64,000 nucleotides of DNA from DATKRB01 sp035532415 (lineage in GTDB: Bacteria; Actinomycetota; Acidimicrobiia; Acidimicrobiales; RAAP-2): positions 13,355 to 77,354 of the forward strand of contig DATKRB010000045.1 in assembly GCA_035532415.1 (NCBI GenBank). Reading direction: 5' to 3'. The notes beneath the pieces are model-generated. The model saw nothing but the letters and a program-made list of their open reading frames with translations, did no database searches and was not told the origin of the DNA. The translations under genes were made by a program, and so were the position numbers. Positions 57,212 to 64,000 of this stretch are shown one piece after another; the stretch's first letter is position 1; every line of letters starts with the position of its first letter.

Positions 57212-58006
57212 TCAGCTCGTCGCGTCGGAATGGGTCGTACGGGAATTGAGGGACGAGCTCGTCTGGTCGCCGAGCGTACCGGTTCCCATCAGGATCGGGT
57301 TGATCCGGCTGATCGACGCGGCGGCGGACTCGCCCTGCAGCACGATCGAGCCGTTGTCCATCACGTAGTACCGGTCGGACCGGTCGAGCGCCCGCTCGAT
57401 GCTCTGGTCGACCACCAGGAGCCCGAGCCCTTCGGCGGCAACCAGCGCGGCCACGGTGTCGTAGATCTCGTCCACCAGAACCGGGGCGACCCCCGAGGCC
57501 GGCTCGTCCAGCAACAGGTACGTCGGCCGGCTCATGAGGGCCTGTCCGATGGCGACCATCTGCTGCTGGCCACCGCTCAGCTCGCCCGCCCTCTTGGCGC
57601 TGTAGCGGGAGAGCGCGGGGAACAGCTGGTAGACCCGATCGATGTCGCCCGGGATCTCCCGGCGACCGGAGCGGCGTCGGGTGAAGGCCCCGAGGCGGAG
57701 GTTCTCGACGACCGTCATGTCCCGGAAGATCCGGCGTCCCTCGGGAACCAGGCCGACACCGGCCAGCACGACGGCGTTCGCCGACACGCTGGTGACGTCC
57801 TTGCCGTCGACGTGCACGGTCCCGCCTGCCCGCCCGTACCGCAGGCCGCAGACGGCGGACAGGGCGGTGCTCTTCCCCGCACCGTTGCGACCGACCATGG
57901 CGACGATCTCGCCCGGTTCCACGGTGACGCTGAAGCCGGTGACGACCTGCACCCGCCCGTAGCCGGCGCAGAGCCCGACGGCGTGCAGGCCCCTGGCCCC
58001 GCTCAC
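57212..58006 (-). CDS. livF: Branched-chain amino acid-type ABC transporter ATPase LivF
   Basis: A 264-residue ATP-binding subunit. Walker A GRNGAGKST (residues about 39-47), signature LSGGQQQM, Walker B LLLDEPASGVAP with a LivF-typical linker. The GTG start overlaps the livM-livG stop (GTGA). Works with the LivH/LivM permeases to import a branched-chain-amino-acid-like or carboxylate substrate. Confidence 0.92.
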   Translation of the reverse strand: MSGARGLHAVGLCAGYGRVQVVTGFSVTVEPGEIVAMVGRNGAGKSTALSAVCGLRYGRAGGTVHVDGKDVTSVSANAVVLAGVGLVPEGRRIFRDMTVVENLRLGAFTRRRSGRREIPGDIDRVYQLFPALSRYSAKRAGELSGGQQQMVAIGQALMSRPTYLLLDEPASGVAPVLVDEIYDTVAALVAAEGLGLLVVDQSIERALDRSDRYYVMDNGSIVLQGESAAASISRINPILMGTGTLGDQTSSSLNSRTTHSDATS

Positions 58007-59928
58007 GTCGAGTCCCCCGCCAGCGCGACCCGGCCGGACTCGTCGAGCCTGCCGTTCGCGCCGGTGCCGGCCCTCCGGCTCCCGATGTAGACCCTGACCA
58101 CCTCGGGGTCCCGGCTCACCTCCTCCGGCGTGCCCCGGGCGATGACCCGCCCCTCGTCGAGCACCGTCACCACCTCGGCCACGTCGAACACGATCGGCAG
58201 GTTGTGCTCGACGATGAGCACCCCCAGACCGGCCCTCGCCATGGTCCGCACCGCCTCCTTCAGGAACTCGGCCTCGTGTGGCGAGAGCCCGGCGGCCGGC
58301 TCGTCGAGCAGCACGAACTTCGGCTGGGCGGCGATGGCCCGCGAGATCTCGAGCAGCCGCTGGGTCCCGTGGGGTATCAGCCCCGCCATGTCGAACGCGT
58401 TGGTCACCATCCCGACGTCGTCGAGCACGGCGAAGGAGGTCCCCGTGGCCCGGCGGTCGTCCGCACGGGCCCGCGGTGTGTGGAGGAGCGACCCGATCAG
58501 CGTCCCGGCCGCCGTGCGGTCGGCGCCGGCGACCACGTTGCCGAGCACCGTCTCGAACAGGTTCAGCTTCGGGGTCTGAAAGGTGCGGGCGACCCCGAGC
58601 CGGGCCACCGGCACGGTCCCCCGCAGGGTGTCGAGCCGCTTGCTCCCGATGCCGATGGTCCCGCCGTCGAGCGAGTAGTAGCCCGTGATGAGGTTGAGCA
58701 GCGTGGTCTTGCCCGAGCCGTTGGGGCCGACCAGCGCGTGGATGTGCCCGCGCTCCACCACCAGGTCGACGCCGTCCACCGCCACCACCCCGCCGAAATG
58801 ACGACGGGCACCGGTCACGACCAGCGGCAGCCGCTCCCCGCCGTCCCCCGACCCGGTCGGCGGGGCGGCCGGGACCGGCGGGACCGGGCCGACCGGAGCC
58901 TCCGGGGTGGCGGGTTCGGCTTCGGCGATCCCGACGGAGCCGAGGATGTCGACGATGGGGGGCGGCGCCATGGCGCTCGGTCGCAAGCGGGCCAGCAGGT
59001 CGCGGTAGACGCCCAGGATGCCGGTGGGCATCAGGATGGCCACCATGATCAGCACCACGCCGTACACCAGGCCCTCGTACTGGTTGAAGCTGTTGAGGAG
59101 CTCGATGGCGATGCCGACCGACGCCACCCCGATGATCGGCCCGAGGATCGTGCCGGCCCCGCCCACGACCACGCCGGCGATCACGTAAATGGAGGTCTGG
59201 ACCGAGACGCTGTCGGGGCTGATGAACTGCTGGCTGTACACGTAGAAGCCGCCGGCGATGCCGATGGGGATGGCCGCCAGAAGGAACGACCAGAGCTTCG
59301 TCCAGTAGGGGGACACCCCGAGGGACTGGGCCATGTCCTCGCTGGCCATGATGGAGCCGAACCGCCGCCCCAGCCGCGAGTAGCGGATCACCCAGCAGTA
59401 CCCGGCGAGGGCCGCCACGATCCCCACCCCGACGACGTACAGGGCGAAGCCGCTCGGCTTCTGCACGAAGGTCAGGACGGTGAGGAGGGAGAGCCCGCTC
59501 TGTCCCCCGGTGTACGACCACTGGCCGGCCACCACGGGCACCGCCAGCGCCACGAACAGGCTCACCATCCCGAGATAGAAGCCGCCGACCCGCAGCGTCA
59601 GCGCGGCGATGAGGGCGGCCAGCACCACCGCGGCGACGACGGACGCCAGGCACATGAGCCACAGGCTCTGCATCCTGGTGAAGTGCGTCGCCGCGAGCGC
59701 GGCGGCGTACGCCCCCACCGCGAACAGCGCGCTCGGTCCGAGGAAGGACTGGCCGGCATAGCCGAGGACGATGTTCAGGCCGATGCCCATCATCACCAGG
59801 GCGAGGATGTAGTCGAGCTCGCCGAGGCGCTCGACGCCGGTCCCCCAGAGCAGCGGGAACAGCACGCCCACGGCGAGCCAGAGGGCGATCGTCAGCAGGC
59901 GCCCCGGTCTGGTCCGGCAGAGGAGCAC
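58003..59928 (-). CDS. Fused LivM permease-LivG ATPase
   Basis: A 641-residue fusion. Residues 1-330 are the LivM permease (about nine membrane segments; ALVMMGIGLNIVLGYAGQSF; VSPYWTKLWSFLLAAIPIGI); a Pro/Ala linker (about 335-375) leads to LivG (LVVTGARRHFGGVVAVDGVD; Walker A GPNGSGKTT; Walker B VLLDEPAAGLSP). The ABC signature is degenerate (IPHGTQRLLEI instead of YGQQRRLEI). LivM-LivG fusions occur in actinobacteria. GTG start 59928. Confidence 0.9.
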   Translation of the reverse strand: MLLCRTRPGRLLTIALWLAVGVLFPLLWGTGVERLGELDYILALVMMGIGLNIVLGYAGQSFLGPSALFAVGAYAAALAATHFTRMQSLWLMCLASVVAAVVLAALIAALTLRVGGFYLGMVSLFVALAVPVVAGQWSYTGGQSGLSLLTVLTFVQKPSGFALYVVGVGIVAALAGYCWVIRYSRLGRRFGSIMASEDMAQSLGVSPYWTKLWSFLLAAIPIGIAGGFYVYSQQFISPDSVSVQTSIYVIAGVVVGGAGTILGPIIGVASVGIAIELLNSFNQYEGLVYGVVLIMVAILMPTGILGVYRDLLARLRPSAMAPPPIVDILGSVGIAEAEPATPEAPVGPVPPVPAAPPTGSGDGGERLPLVVTGARRHFGGVVAVDGVDLVVERGHIHALVGPNGSGKTTLLNLITGYYSLDGGTIGIGSKRLDTLRGTVPVARLGVARTFQTPKLNLFETVLGNVVAGADRTAAGTLIGSLLHTPRARADDRRATGTSFAVLDDVGMVTNAFDMAGLIPHGTQRLLEISRAIAAQPKFVLLDEPAAGLSPHEAEFLKEAVRTMARAGLGVLIVEHNLPIVFDVAEVVTVLDEGRVIARGTPEEVSRDPEVVRVYIGSRRAGTGANGRLDESGRVALAGDST

Positions 59929-59937
59929 GGCGCGTCC

Positions 59938-60825
59938 TCAGACCGTCCGCGCCACGGTGGACCGGAACAGCCCTTCCGGCCGGAGGCCCAGGACGACCAG
60001 CACGAGCACGAGCCCGACGAGGATCTCGTAGTTGGAGCTGACGTAGGCGTCGAACAGCTGCTCGCCGACCCCCAGGGTCAGCCCGCCGACGACCGCGCCG
60101 CGGATGCTGCCGAAGCCGCCGATGGCCAGCGCGAGAAAGCCCTTCAGCGTGAAGTTCAAGCCGATCGTCGGGTCCGAGAAGGTGATCGGCGCGATGACGA
60201 AACCGGCGATGGCGCCCGCCAGCCCGGCCATGATGAACGCCGTCCGGCTGATGGAGACCGGGTTGATCCCGCGGAGCCCGGCCGCCTCGCGGTCCTCGGC
60301 GGTGGCCCGCATCGCCTGGCCCAGCCACGTCTTTCCGTAAAAGACCTCGAGGAGGAGGATGACCGCGGCGAAGGTACCGATGACCAGCAGCTGCCGGTAG
60401 CCCAGCAGCACCGAGCCGACGTGAACCCCCCGGAGCCCGAACGGGCTCGGGATCGCCACGACGGAGCGGTGACCGAAGAGGATGGCCACCACGGCCTCGA
60501 TCACGGCGCTGAAACCCAGGGTGGCGATGAACCAGCCGAAGCTGGCCGCGCCGCTCTTCTTCAGGAACGGCCGGACCACGACCTTCTCCTCCACCGCGCT
60601 CACCGCCGCCACCGACGCAAGGACCGCCACCATGGCGACCGCCCATGGGAGCTTCCAGACGACCAGTGTCAGGTACGAGCCCATGACGCCCAACATGACC
60701 AGGTCGCCCTGGGCCAGGTTGAAGACCCGGGTGGCGTTGAAGGCGACCGTGTAGCCGACCCCGACCAGCCCGTAAATGGACCCGATCGCCAGGCCGGCCA
60801 CCACGGCGGTCCAGAACAGGGTCAT
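59938..60825 (-). CDS. livH: Branched-chain amino acid-type ABC transporter permease LivH
   Basis: A 295-residue permease with about eight membrane segments. AGLAIGSIYGLVGVGYTVAF at the N-terminus and the cytoplasmic coupling motif AEDREAAGLRGINPVSISRT are typical of LivH. ATG 60825 overlaps the stop of the upstream epimerase gene, so the longer openings are rejected. Confidence 0.93.
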   Translation of the reverse strand: MTLFWTAVVAGLAIGSIYGLVGVGYTVAFNATRVFNLAQGDLVMLGVMGSYLTLVVWKLPWAVAMVAVLASVAAVSAVEEKVVVRPFLKKSGAASFGWFIATLGFSAVIEAVVAILFGHRSVVAIPSPFGLRGVHVGSVLLGYRQLLVIGTFAAVILLLEVFYGKTWLGQAMRATAEDREAAGLRGINPVSISRTAFIMAGLAGAIAGFVIAPITFSDPTIGLNFTLKGFLALAIGGFGSIRGAVVGGLTLGVGEQLFDAYVSSNYEILVGLVLVLVVLGLRPEGLFRSTVARTV

Positions 60826-61805
60826 GGGCCGGCGACCTCGCCGTCCCCCCCGGGGCGGAGCAGGTCGGGGCGGCGAGCCGCCACCATCCGGCGGATGCCG
60901 TCGGCCAGCGCCGTCTCGGGCTCCCCGGTCAGTGCGGTCATCCGCTCGATGTCGACGCAGACGCTCGAGATCGTCTGGTCCGTCTCGACATAGCTCGGTC
61001 GCAGCCCGGTGGCGGCGGTGATCTCGTCGCACCATTCCTCGATCGACGAGGGCCGGCCACCCCAGTTGACGGTCGTCGCCGGGCTGGTGGCCCCAGCGAG
61101 GAGGCCGGGCAGCGTCATGAGGACGTCGTCCTCGTGAATGGGATTGAAGCGGTTGGGTCGGGCGGGGTGCACGGCGATCTCCATGCCCGCGGCCATCATC
61201 TCGAGATGGGCGGCAGGCCATCCCCCGTTGTCCCCGTAGGGCACCGAAAGGCGGGCGATGATCGTCGGGAGGTCCCATCGCCGGGCCCCGTACCTGGCCA
61301 CCGCCTCCGACGCGATCTTCCCGATGCTGTACGTCTGCATGAACGGCATGCTGGTGGCCCAGACCCGGTGGTTGTCCCCCAGCGGATGGTCCTCGCCGTA
61401 CACCGCGCCGATCTCCGGCTCGTACACCGACGTCGACGAGCAGTGCAGGAACGCCCTGGCCTCGCGGCAGTGCTCCTGCAGGAAGGCCACCGACCCCGCC
61501 GAGGTGTCGAGGTCCTCGGCCCAGTTCCCCGAGCGGGCGATCACGAAGTTCAGCGCGTAGGTGAAATCACCCGGCACCGCGGACAGGTCCGGCGCGACGA
61601 GGTCGACCGCCTCGCAGCGCACCCCGGCGTCCTCGAGCGCCGAGCGGGCCCCGGGATCGCTGAACCTGGCGATCCCCCAGACCTCGTTGTCCCGGGCCAG
61701 CGAGCGGGCCAGCGGGAGCGCGACCTGACCGGTGGCCCCGACGACGAGGATCTTCTCGCCCTTCAGCGCCACGCCCTTCCGGGGCTTCTCGCCGCCCGTG
61801 GCCAT
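60822..61805 (-). CDS. NAD(P)-dependent epimerase/reductase (SDR)
   Basis: A 327-residue extended SDR. LVVGATGQVALPLARSL at about residues 20-36 is the dinucleotide site; YSIGKIASEAVARYG holds the YxxxK catalytic pair; RFNPIHEDDVLMTLPGLL is a family C-terminal feature. Related to epimerases or 3-beta-HSD-like reductases. In the operon it lies between an F420-type enzyme and livH, so it may modify the imported substrate. Confidence 0.85.
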   Translation of the reverse strand: MATGGEKPRKGVALKGEKILVVGATGQVALPLARSLARDNEVWGIARFSDPGARSALEDAGVRCEAVDLVAPDLSAVPGDFTYALNFVIARSGNWAEDLDTSAGSVAFLQEHCREARAFLHCSSTSVYEPEIGAVYGEDHPLGDNHRVWATSMPFMQTYSIGKIASEAVARYGARRWDLPTIIARLSVPYGDNGGWPAAHLEMMAAGMEIAVHPARPNRFNPIHEDDVLMTLPGLLAGATSPATTVNWGGRPSSIEEWCDEITAATGLRPSYVETDQTISSVCVDIERMTALTGEPETALADGIRRMVAARRPDLLRPGGDGEVAGP

Positions 61806-61828
61806 CTCCACCCGATCCGGGCCCACGC

Positions 61829-62230
61829 TCAGGCGGACCGGGTCTCGACGAGCCGGACGAGCGGCAGCCTGCGGTCGGTCCGGGTCTGGTAGTTCGCGTA
61901 GAACGGGCGGTCGGCACAGATGGCGGCCCAGGTCTCGTCGTACTCGGTGCCGTCGAGCACCTGGGCCTCGGCCCAGAACGGGCGGCCCTGGTCGAGGAGG
62001 AACAGCTCCGGGTTGGCGTCGCGATCGGTGAGGTTGAGGTACCACGAGGGGTGCTGCGGGGCCCCGGCGAAGGACCCCACCACCACCCGGTGGCCGGCCG
62101 CGTCGCTCCAGTAGGGCAGGGCCACCTTGTGCTCCCTGCCGGACTTCCGCCCGACCGTGCGCAGGAGGACGTGCCGCATCCCCGCCATCACCCAGACCTC
62201 GTCGGCGTCCGACGCCTCCATCGCCGCCAC
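61829..62230 (-). CDS. Deazaflavin (F420)-dependent nitroreductase-family oxidoreductase
   Basis: A split-barrel enzyme of the DUF385/DDN family: LRTVGRKSGREHKVALPYW and GAPQHPSWYLNL are its F420 motifs. The conserved N-terminus of relatives (here DEIPGITRQHVAAMEASDAD) begins upstream of the GTG at 62230, and the frame stays open to a TAG at 62377, yet holds no ATG, GTG or TTG. A CTG at 62350 is the only plausible earlier start. That upstream stretch contains 15-bp repeats coding TENQQ. Confidence 0.82.
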   Translation of the reverse strand: MAAMEASDADEVWVMAGMRHVLLRTVGRKSGREHKVALPYWSDAAGHRVVVGSFAGAPQHPSWYLNLTDRDANPELFLLDQGRPFWAEAQVLDGTEYDETWAAICADRPFYANYQTRTDRRLPLVRLVETRSA

Positions 62231-62400
62231 GTGCTGTCTGGTGATGCCGGGGATCTCGTCCCGGGTCGGCTCGACGAACTCCTCGTTCTGCTGGCTCTCG
62301 TTCTGCTGGTTCTCGGTCTGCTGGTTCTCGGTCGTGGTAGGTGCCCCCAGTCTGTGAGACGGACGGAAGAGGTAGCCGGGCTACCCGACGTCGACGGTGG

Positions 62401-63612
62401 TCAACCCTTCACCGGCACCTTGCCGACCCCGCCGGCGTACGGCGGTCCCATGTGGCAGACGGCGGCCCGGTACGGTCCGATCAACCCGTAATGGTTCTTC
62501 GCCGAGTAGTTGTACTCAAAGCCCAGGAAGGTCTGGTTGTGGAGGCCCTCCAGCGCGTTCTGGATGGCGGCCGGGGCGACCGAGTGGTGCTTGGTGATGG
62601 CGTAGTCGAGCAGCTCCAAGGGGACGCTGTCGGTGGCGATGAAGGTCAGGTAGTTCACCACCAGGTTCGACGTCGCACTGGCGAAGGACGCCATCAGGGA
62701 GCTCTGGGTGGCCGAGAAGGCCTGCGACGCAGTGTCGGCGCAGTTCCAGTAGTACGCGTAGGCCTTCGGCTCGAGCGAGCCCATGGCGGTGAAGCCGTTG
62801 TACCAGGCGCCGGCCGACGTCAGGATCGCGGGGGACCAGCCCGACGCCTGAATGGCCTGCCAGATCGGACCGTAGCTCTCGCCGGCGTTCACCACCAGCA
62901 GATCGGCGTTGGACTGCTTCAGCTTGGTGATGGCCGCGCTGTCGTCGACCGAGCCGGCGGTGATCGTCGTGGTCGCCACCAACTTGGCCTTGGGCGCGTC
63001 CTTCTTCATGCCCGCGATGATCATGGTCTGGTCCGTCACGTCGGCCGGGATGCCGTCGTTCAGCATCGCGACCTTCTTGTAGCCCATCTTCCCGATCCAC
63101 TGGGCGGCCGAGGTGGTGCTCTGCTGCACCGAAGGGTTGGGGCTGAAGAGGTAGGGGTACAGCTTGGCGTTGGCGTACTGGGCGCCGGTCAGGTCGGCGA
63201 CCACCGGCATCTTCGCCTTGGTGAAGACGGCGAGCTGCTGGGCGGCGGCTGCGGGGTTGTAGCTCACGGTGATCACCGCGGCGTCCTTGTTGGCCACCAG
63301 CTGGTTGGCCACCTGCACCGCCTGGGTCACGTCGCTGGCGTCGTTGCGCAGATCGATCTTCACCTGGTGCCCGTCGATCCCGTTCGGGTGCGCGGCGTCG
63401 AACGCCGCCAGGGCCGAGTCGATCCCGAGCTTGGTGAAGACGCCGTACGAGGCCTCGGTGCCGCTCAACGGCGTGGAGATCCCCACCGTGATCGGGCCCT
63501 TCGGGATCGGAGGGTACTTGGTGCTCGCCCCCGCAACCGTCGTCGTCCCCGCCGCGGCGAGCAGCCCGGAACACGCGACGGCTGCCGCGACCACCCGTAG
63601 GCGTTGCTTCAT
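62401..63612 (-). CDS. ABC transporter substrate-binding protein (LivK/amide-urea type)
   Basis: A 403-residue exported binding protein of the periplasmic-binding-protein type I family. Signal peptide: KQRLRVVAAAVACSGLLAAA; ACSG could be a lipobox-like site but lacks the usual Leu. Mature domain: ITVGISTPLSGTEASYGVF, VKIDLRNDASDV, and LVVNAGESYGPIWQAI. Captures the substrate for LivH-LivM/G-LivF. ATG 63612 with GGGGGGAG upstream. Probably first gene of the operon; the 257-bp gap before it must carry the promoter, which I could not pinpoint. Confidence 0.9.
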   Translation of the reverse strand: MKQRLRVVAAAVACSGLLAAAGTTTVAGASTKYPPIPKGPITVGISTPLSGTEASYGVFTKLGIDSALAAFDAAHPNGIDGHQVKIDLRNDASDVTQAVQVANQLVANKDAAVITVSYNPAAAAQQLAVFTKAKMPVVADLTGAQYANAKLYPYLFSPNPSVQQSTTSAAQWIGKMGYKKVAMLNDGIPADVTDQTMIIAGMKKDAPKAKLVATTTITAGSVDDSAAITKLKQSNADLLVVNAGESYGPIWQAIQASGWSPAILTSAGAWYNGFTAMGSLEPKAYAYYWNCADTASQAFSATQSSLMASFASATSNLVVNYLTFIATDSVPLELLDYAITKHHSVAPAAIQNALEGLHNQTFLGFEYNYSAKNHYGLIGPYRAAVCHMGPPYAGGVGKVPVKG

Positions 63613-63869
63613 CGACTCCCCCCCTTGCTGCATCCCCTCTGGCACACCCGGGTCACGACCGAACCTGACAGAACCGTCTCTGACCCTTTGTTACGGTAGC
63701 ACGAAGAGCCCGGCGGTCAAGGTCCCCGACGAATTCCCCTCCGCCCTCCCCGGCGGGCGGGCAACCGTCGCCCCGAGACACTCCCGTCATGTAGCGTCGG
63801 CGGTCGAGGTCGGTGCGCACGCAGCAGGGCCACGGCACCGACAGGGCAATCGGGCAGAGGGGGGACGAC

Positions 63870-64000
63870 ATGGAGTTCGGCTTGTTCATTCAGGGGTACA
63901 CGCCCAAGTTCCGGCGGGAGGTGGACCCCGACGCCGAGCACCACGCGTTCATGAACGAGATCGAGGTGGTCAAGGCCGCCGACAAGGCGGGCTTCAAGTA
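63870..64000 (+). CDS. Luciferase-like flavin-dependent monooxygenase (cut by window edge)
   Basis: Only 43 codons are visible: MEFGLFIQGYTPKFRREVD, then EVVKAADKAGFK. The start and the KAADKAGFK helix are typical of LLM-class flavin or F420 oxidoreductases. ATG 63870 follows AGAGGGGGGA. Divergent from livK. Confidence 0.75.
   Translation, partial: MEFGLFIQGYTPKFRREVDPDAEHHAFMNEIEVVKAADKAGFK

Noticed and set aside
57212..60646. A 1,144-residue minus-strand frame that includes livF
   Set aside because: Only its last 264 codons are LivF; the rest overlaps livM-livG and livH in the wrong frame. LivF starts at the GTG at 58006.
1..64000. CRISPR arrays, rRNA genes, insertion sequences, prophage or replication origin
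   Set aside because: No regularly spaced repeats, rRNA-like segments, transposase, integrase, phage structural genes or DnaA-box clusters were seen.

Overview
The window is a high-GC actinobacterial chromosome segment, most likely from the class Acidimicrobiia or a close relative (inference). The reasons are GTG starts and GTGA/ATGA overlaps, a WhiB-family protein, a WhiG/FliA sigma factor with an RsiG-like partner, an F420-type deazaflavin oxidoreductase, leaderless promoters, and a dispersed actinobacterial flagellar locus.

Region 1 (1-32437) is a flagellar locus in several blocks. Minus-strand flgB-flgC-fliE-fliF-fliG-fliH-fliI build the rod, MS ring, switch and export ATPase. A convergent methyltransferase gene separates them from fliC-fliD-fliS-fliT-like. 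On the plus strand follow a giant triple glycosyltransferase, a CDP-3,6-dideoxyhexose pathway (rfbF, rfbG, rfbH, an RmlC-like epimerase, a reductase) and a second glycosyltransferase; these probably make and attach a flagellin or surface glycan. Then come flhA, an flhF-position gene without a P-loop, a small membrane protein and csrA. csrA overlaps convergent fliW, beyond which lie flgL, flgK, a flgN-like gene, fliL, motB, motA, flbD and the sigma factor. Divergent from the sigma gene is an RsiG-like gene with the c-di-GMP-binding signature E(X3)S(X2)R(X3)Q(X3)D.

I read eight FliA/WhiG-type promoters by eye (TAAA, TCAA or TTCA, then 15-16 bp, then a GCCGATAN-like -10) before flgB, fliC, the giant glycosyltransferase, rfbF, flhA, flgN, flbD and rsiG. 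Three of them place transcription starts at the start codon. The picture is a c-di-GMP-gated sigma/anti-sigma switch that controls flagella and a sugar pathway, with probable CsrA/FliW control of flagellin translation.

Region 2 (32438-38465) is a toxin-antitoxin island ending at a tRNA gene. It holds a deleted hicAB remnant, an unknown gene with an XRE-ImmA partner, an AbiEi-like/Fic fusion, a ribbon-helix-helix/MazF pair and vapBC. Three copies of a 105-135 bp repeat lie between modules. The tRNA has an apparent UAA anticodon but a short variable arm.

Region 3 (38466-53780) carries HxlR, DoxX, a carboxylesterase, a HAD hydrolase, a secreted NlpC/P60 protein, a glycosyltransferase, an acyltransferase, an epimerase, a sliding-clamp-like protein, a GNAT enzyme, a class V aminotransferase, an extended WhiB protein, and an ECF sigma factor fused to a zinc-binding anti-sigma motif, a membrane segment and extracellular Ig-like repeats. 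Region 4 (53781-64000) has a broken vapBC and a minus-strand operon for branched-chain-type substrate uptake (livK, livH, a livM-livG fusion, livF) with an epimerase, a deazaflavin enzyme, a cyclase-family hydrolase and an acyl-CoA synthetase. The window ends at the start of a luciferase-like monooxygenase.
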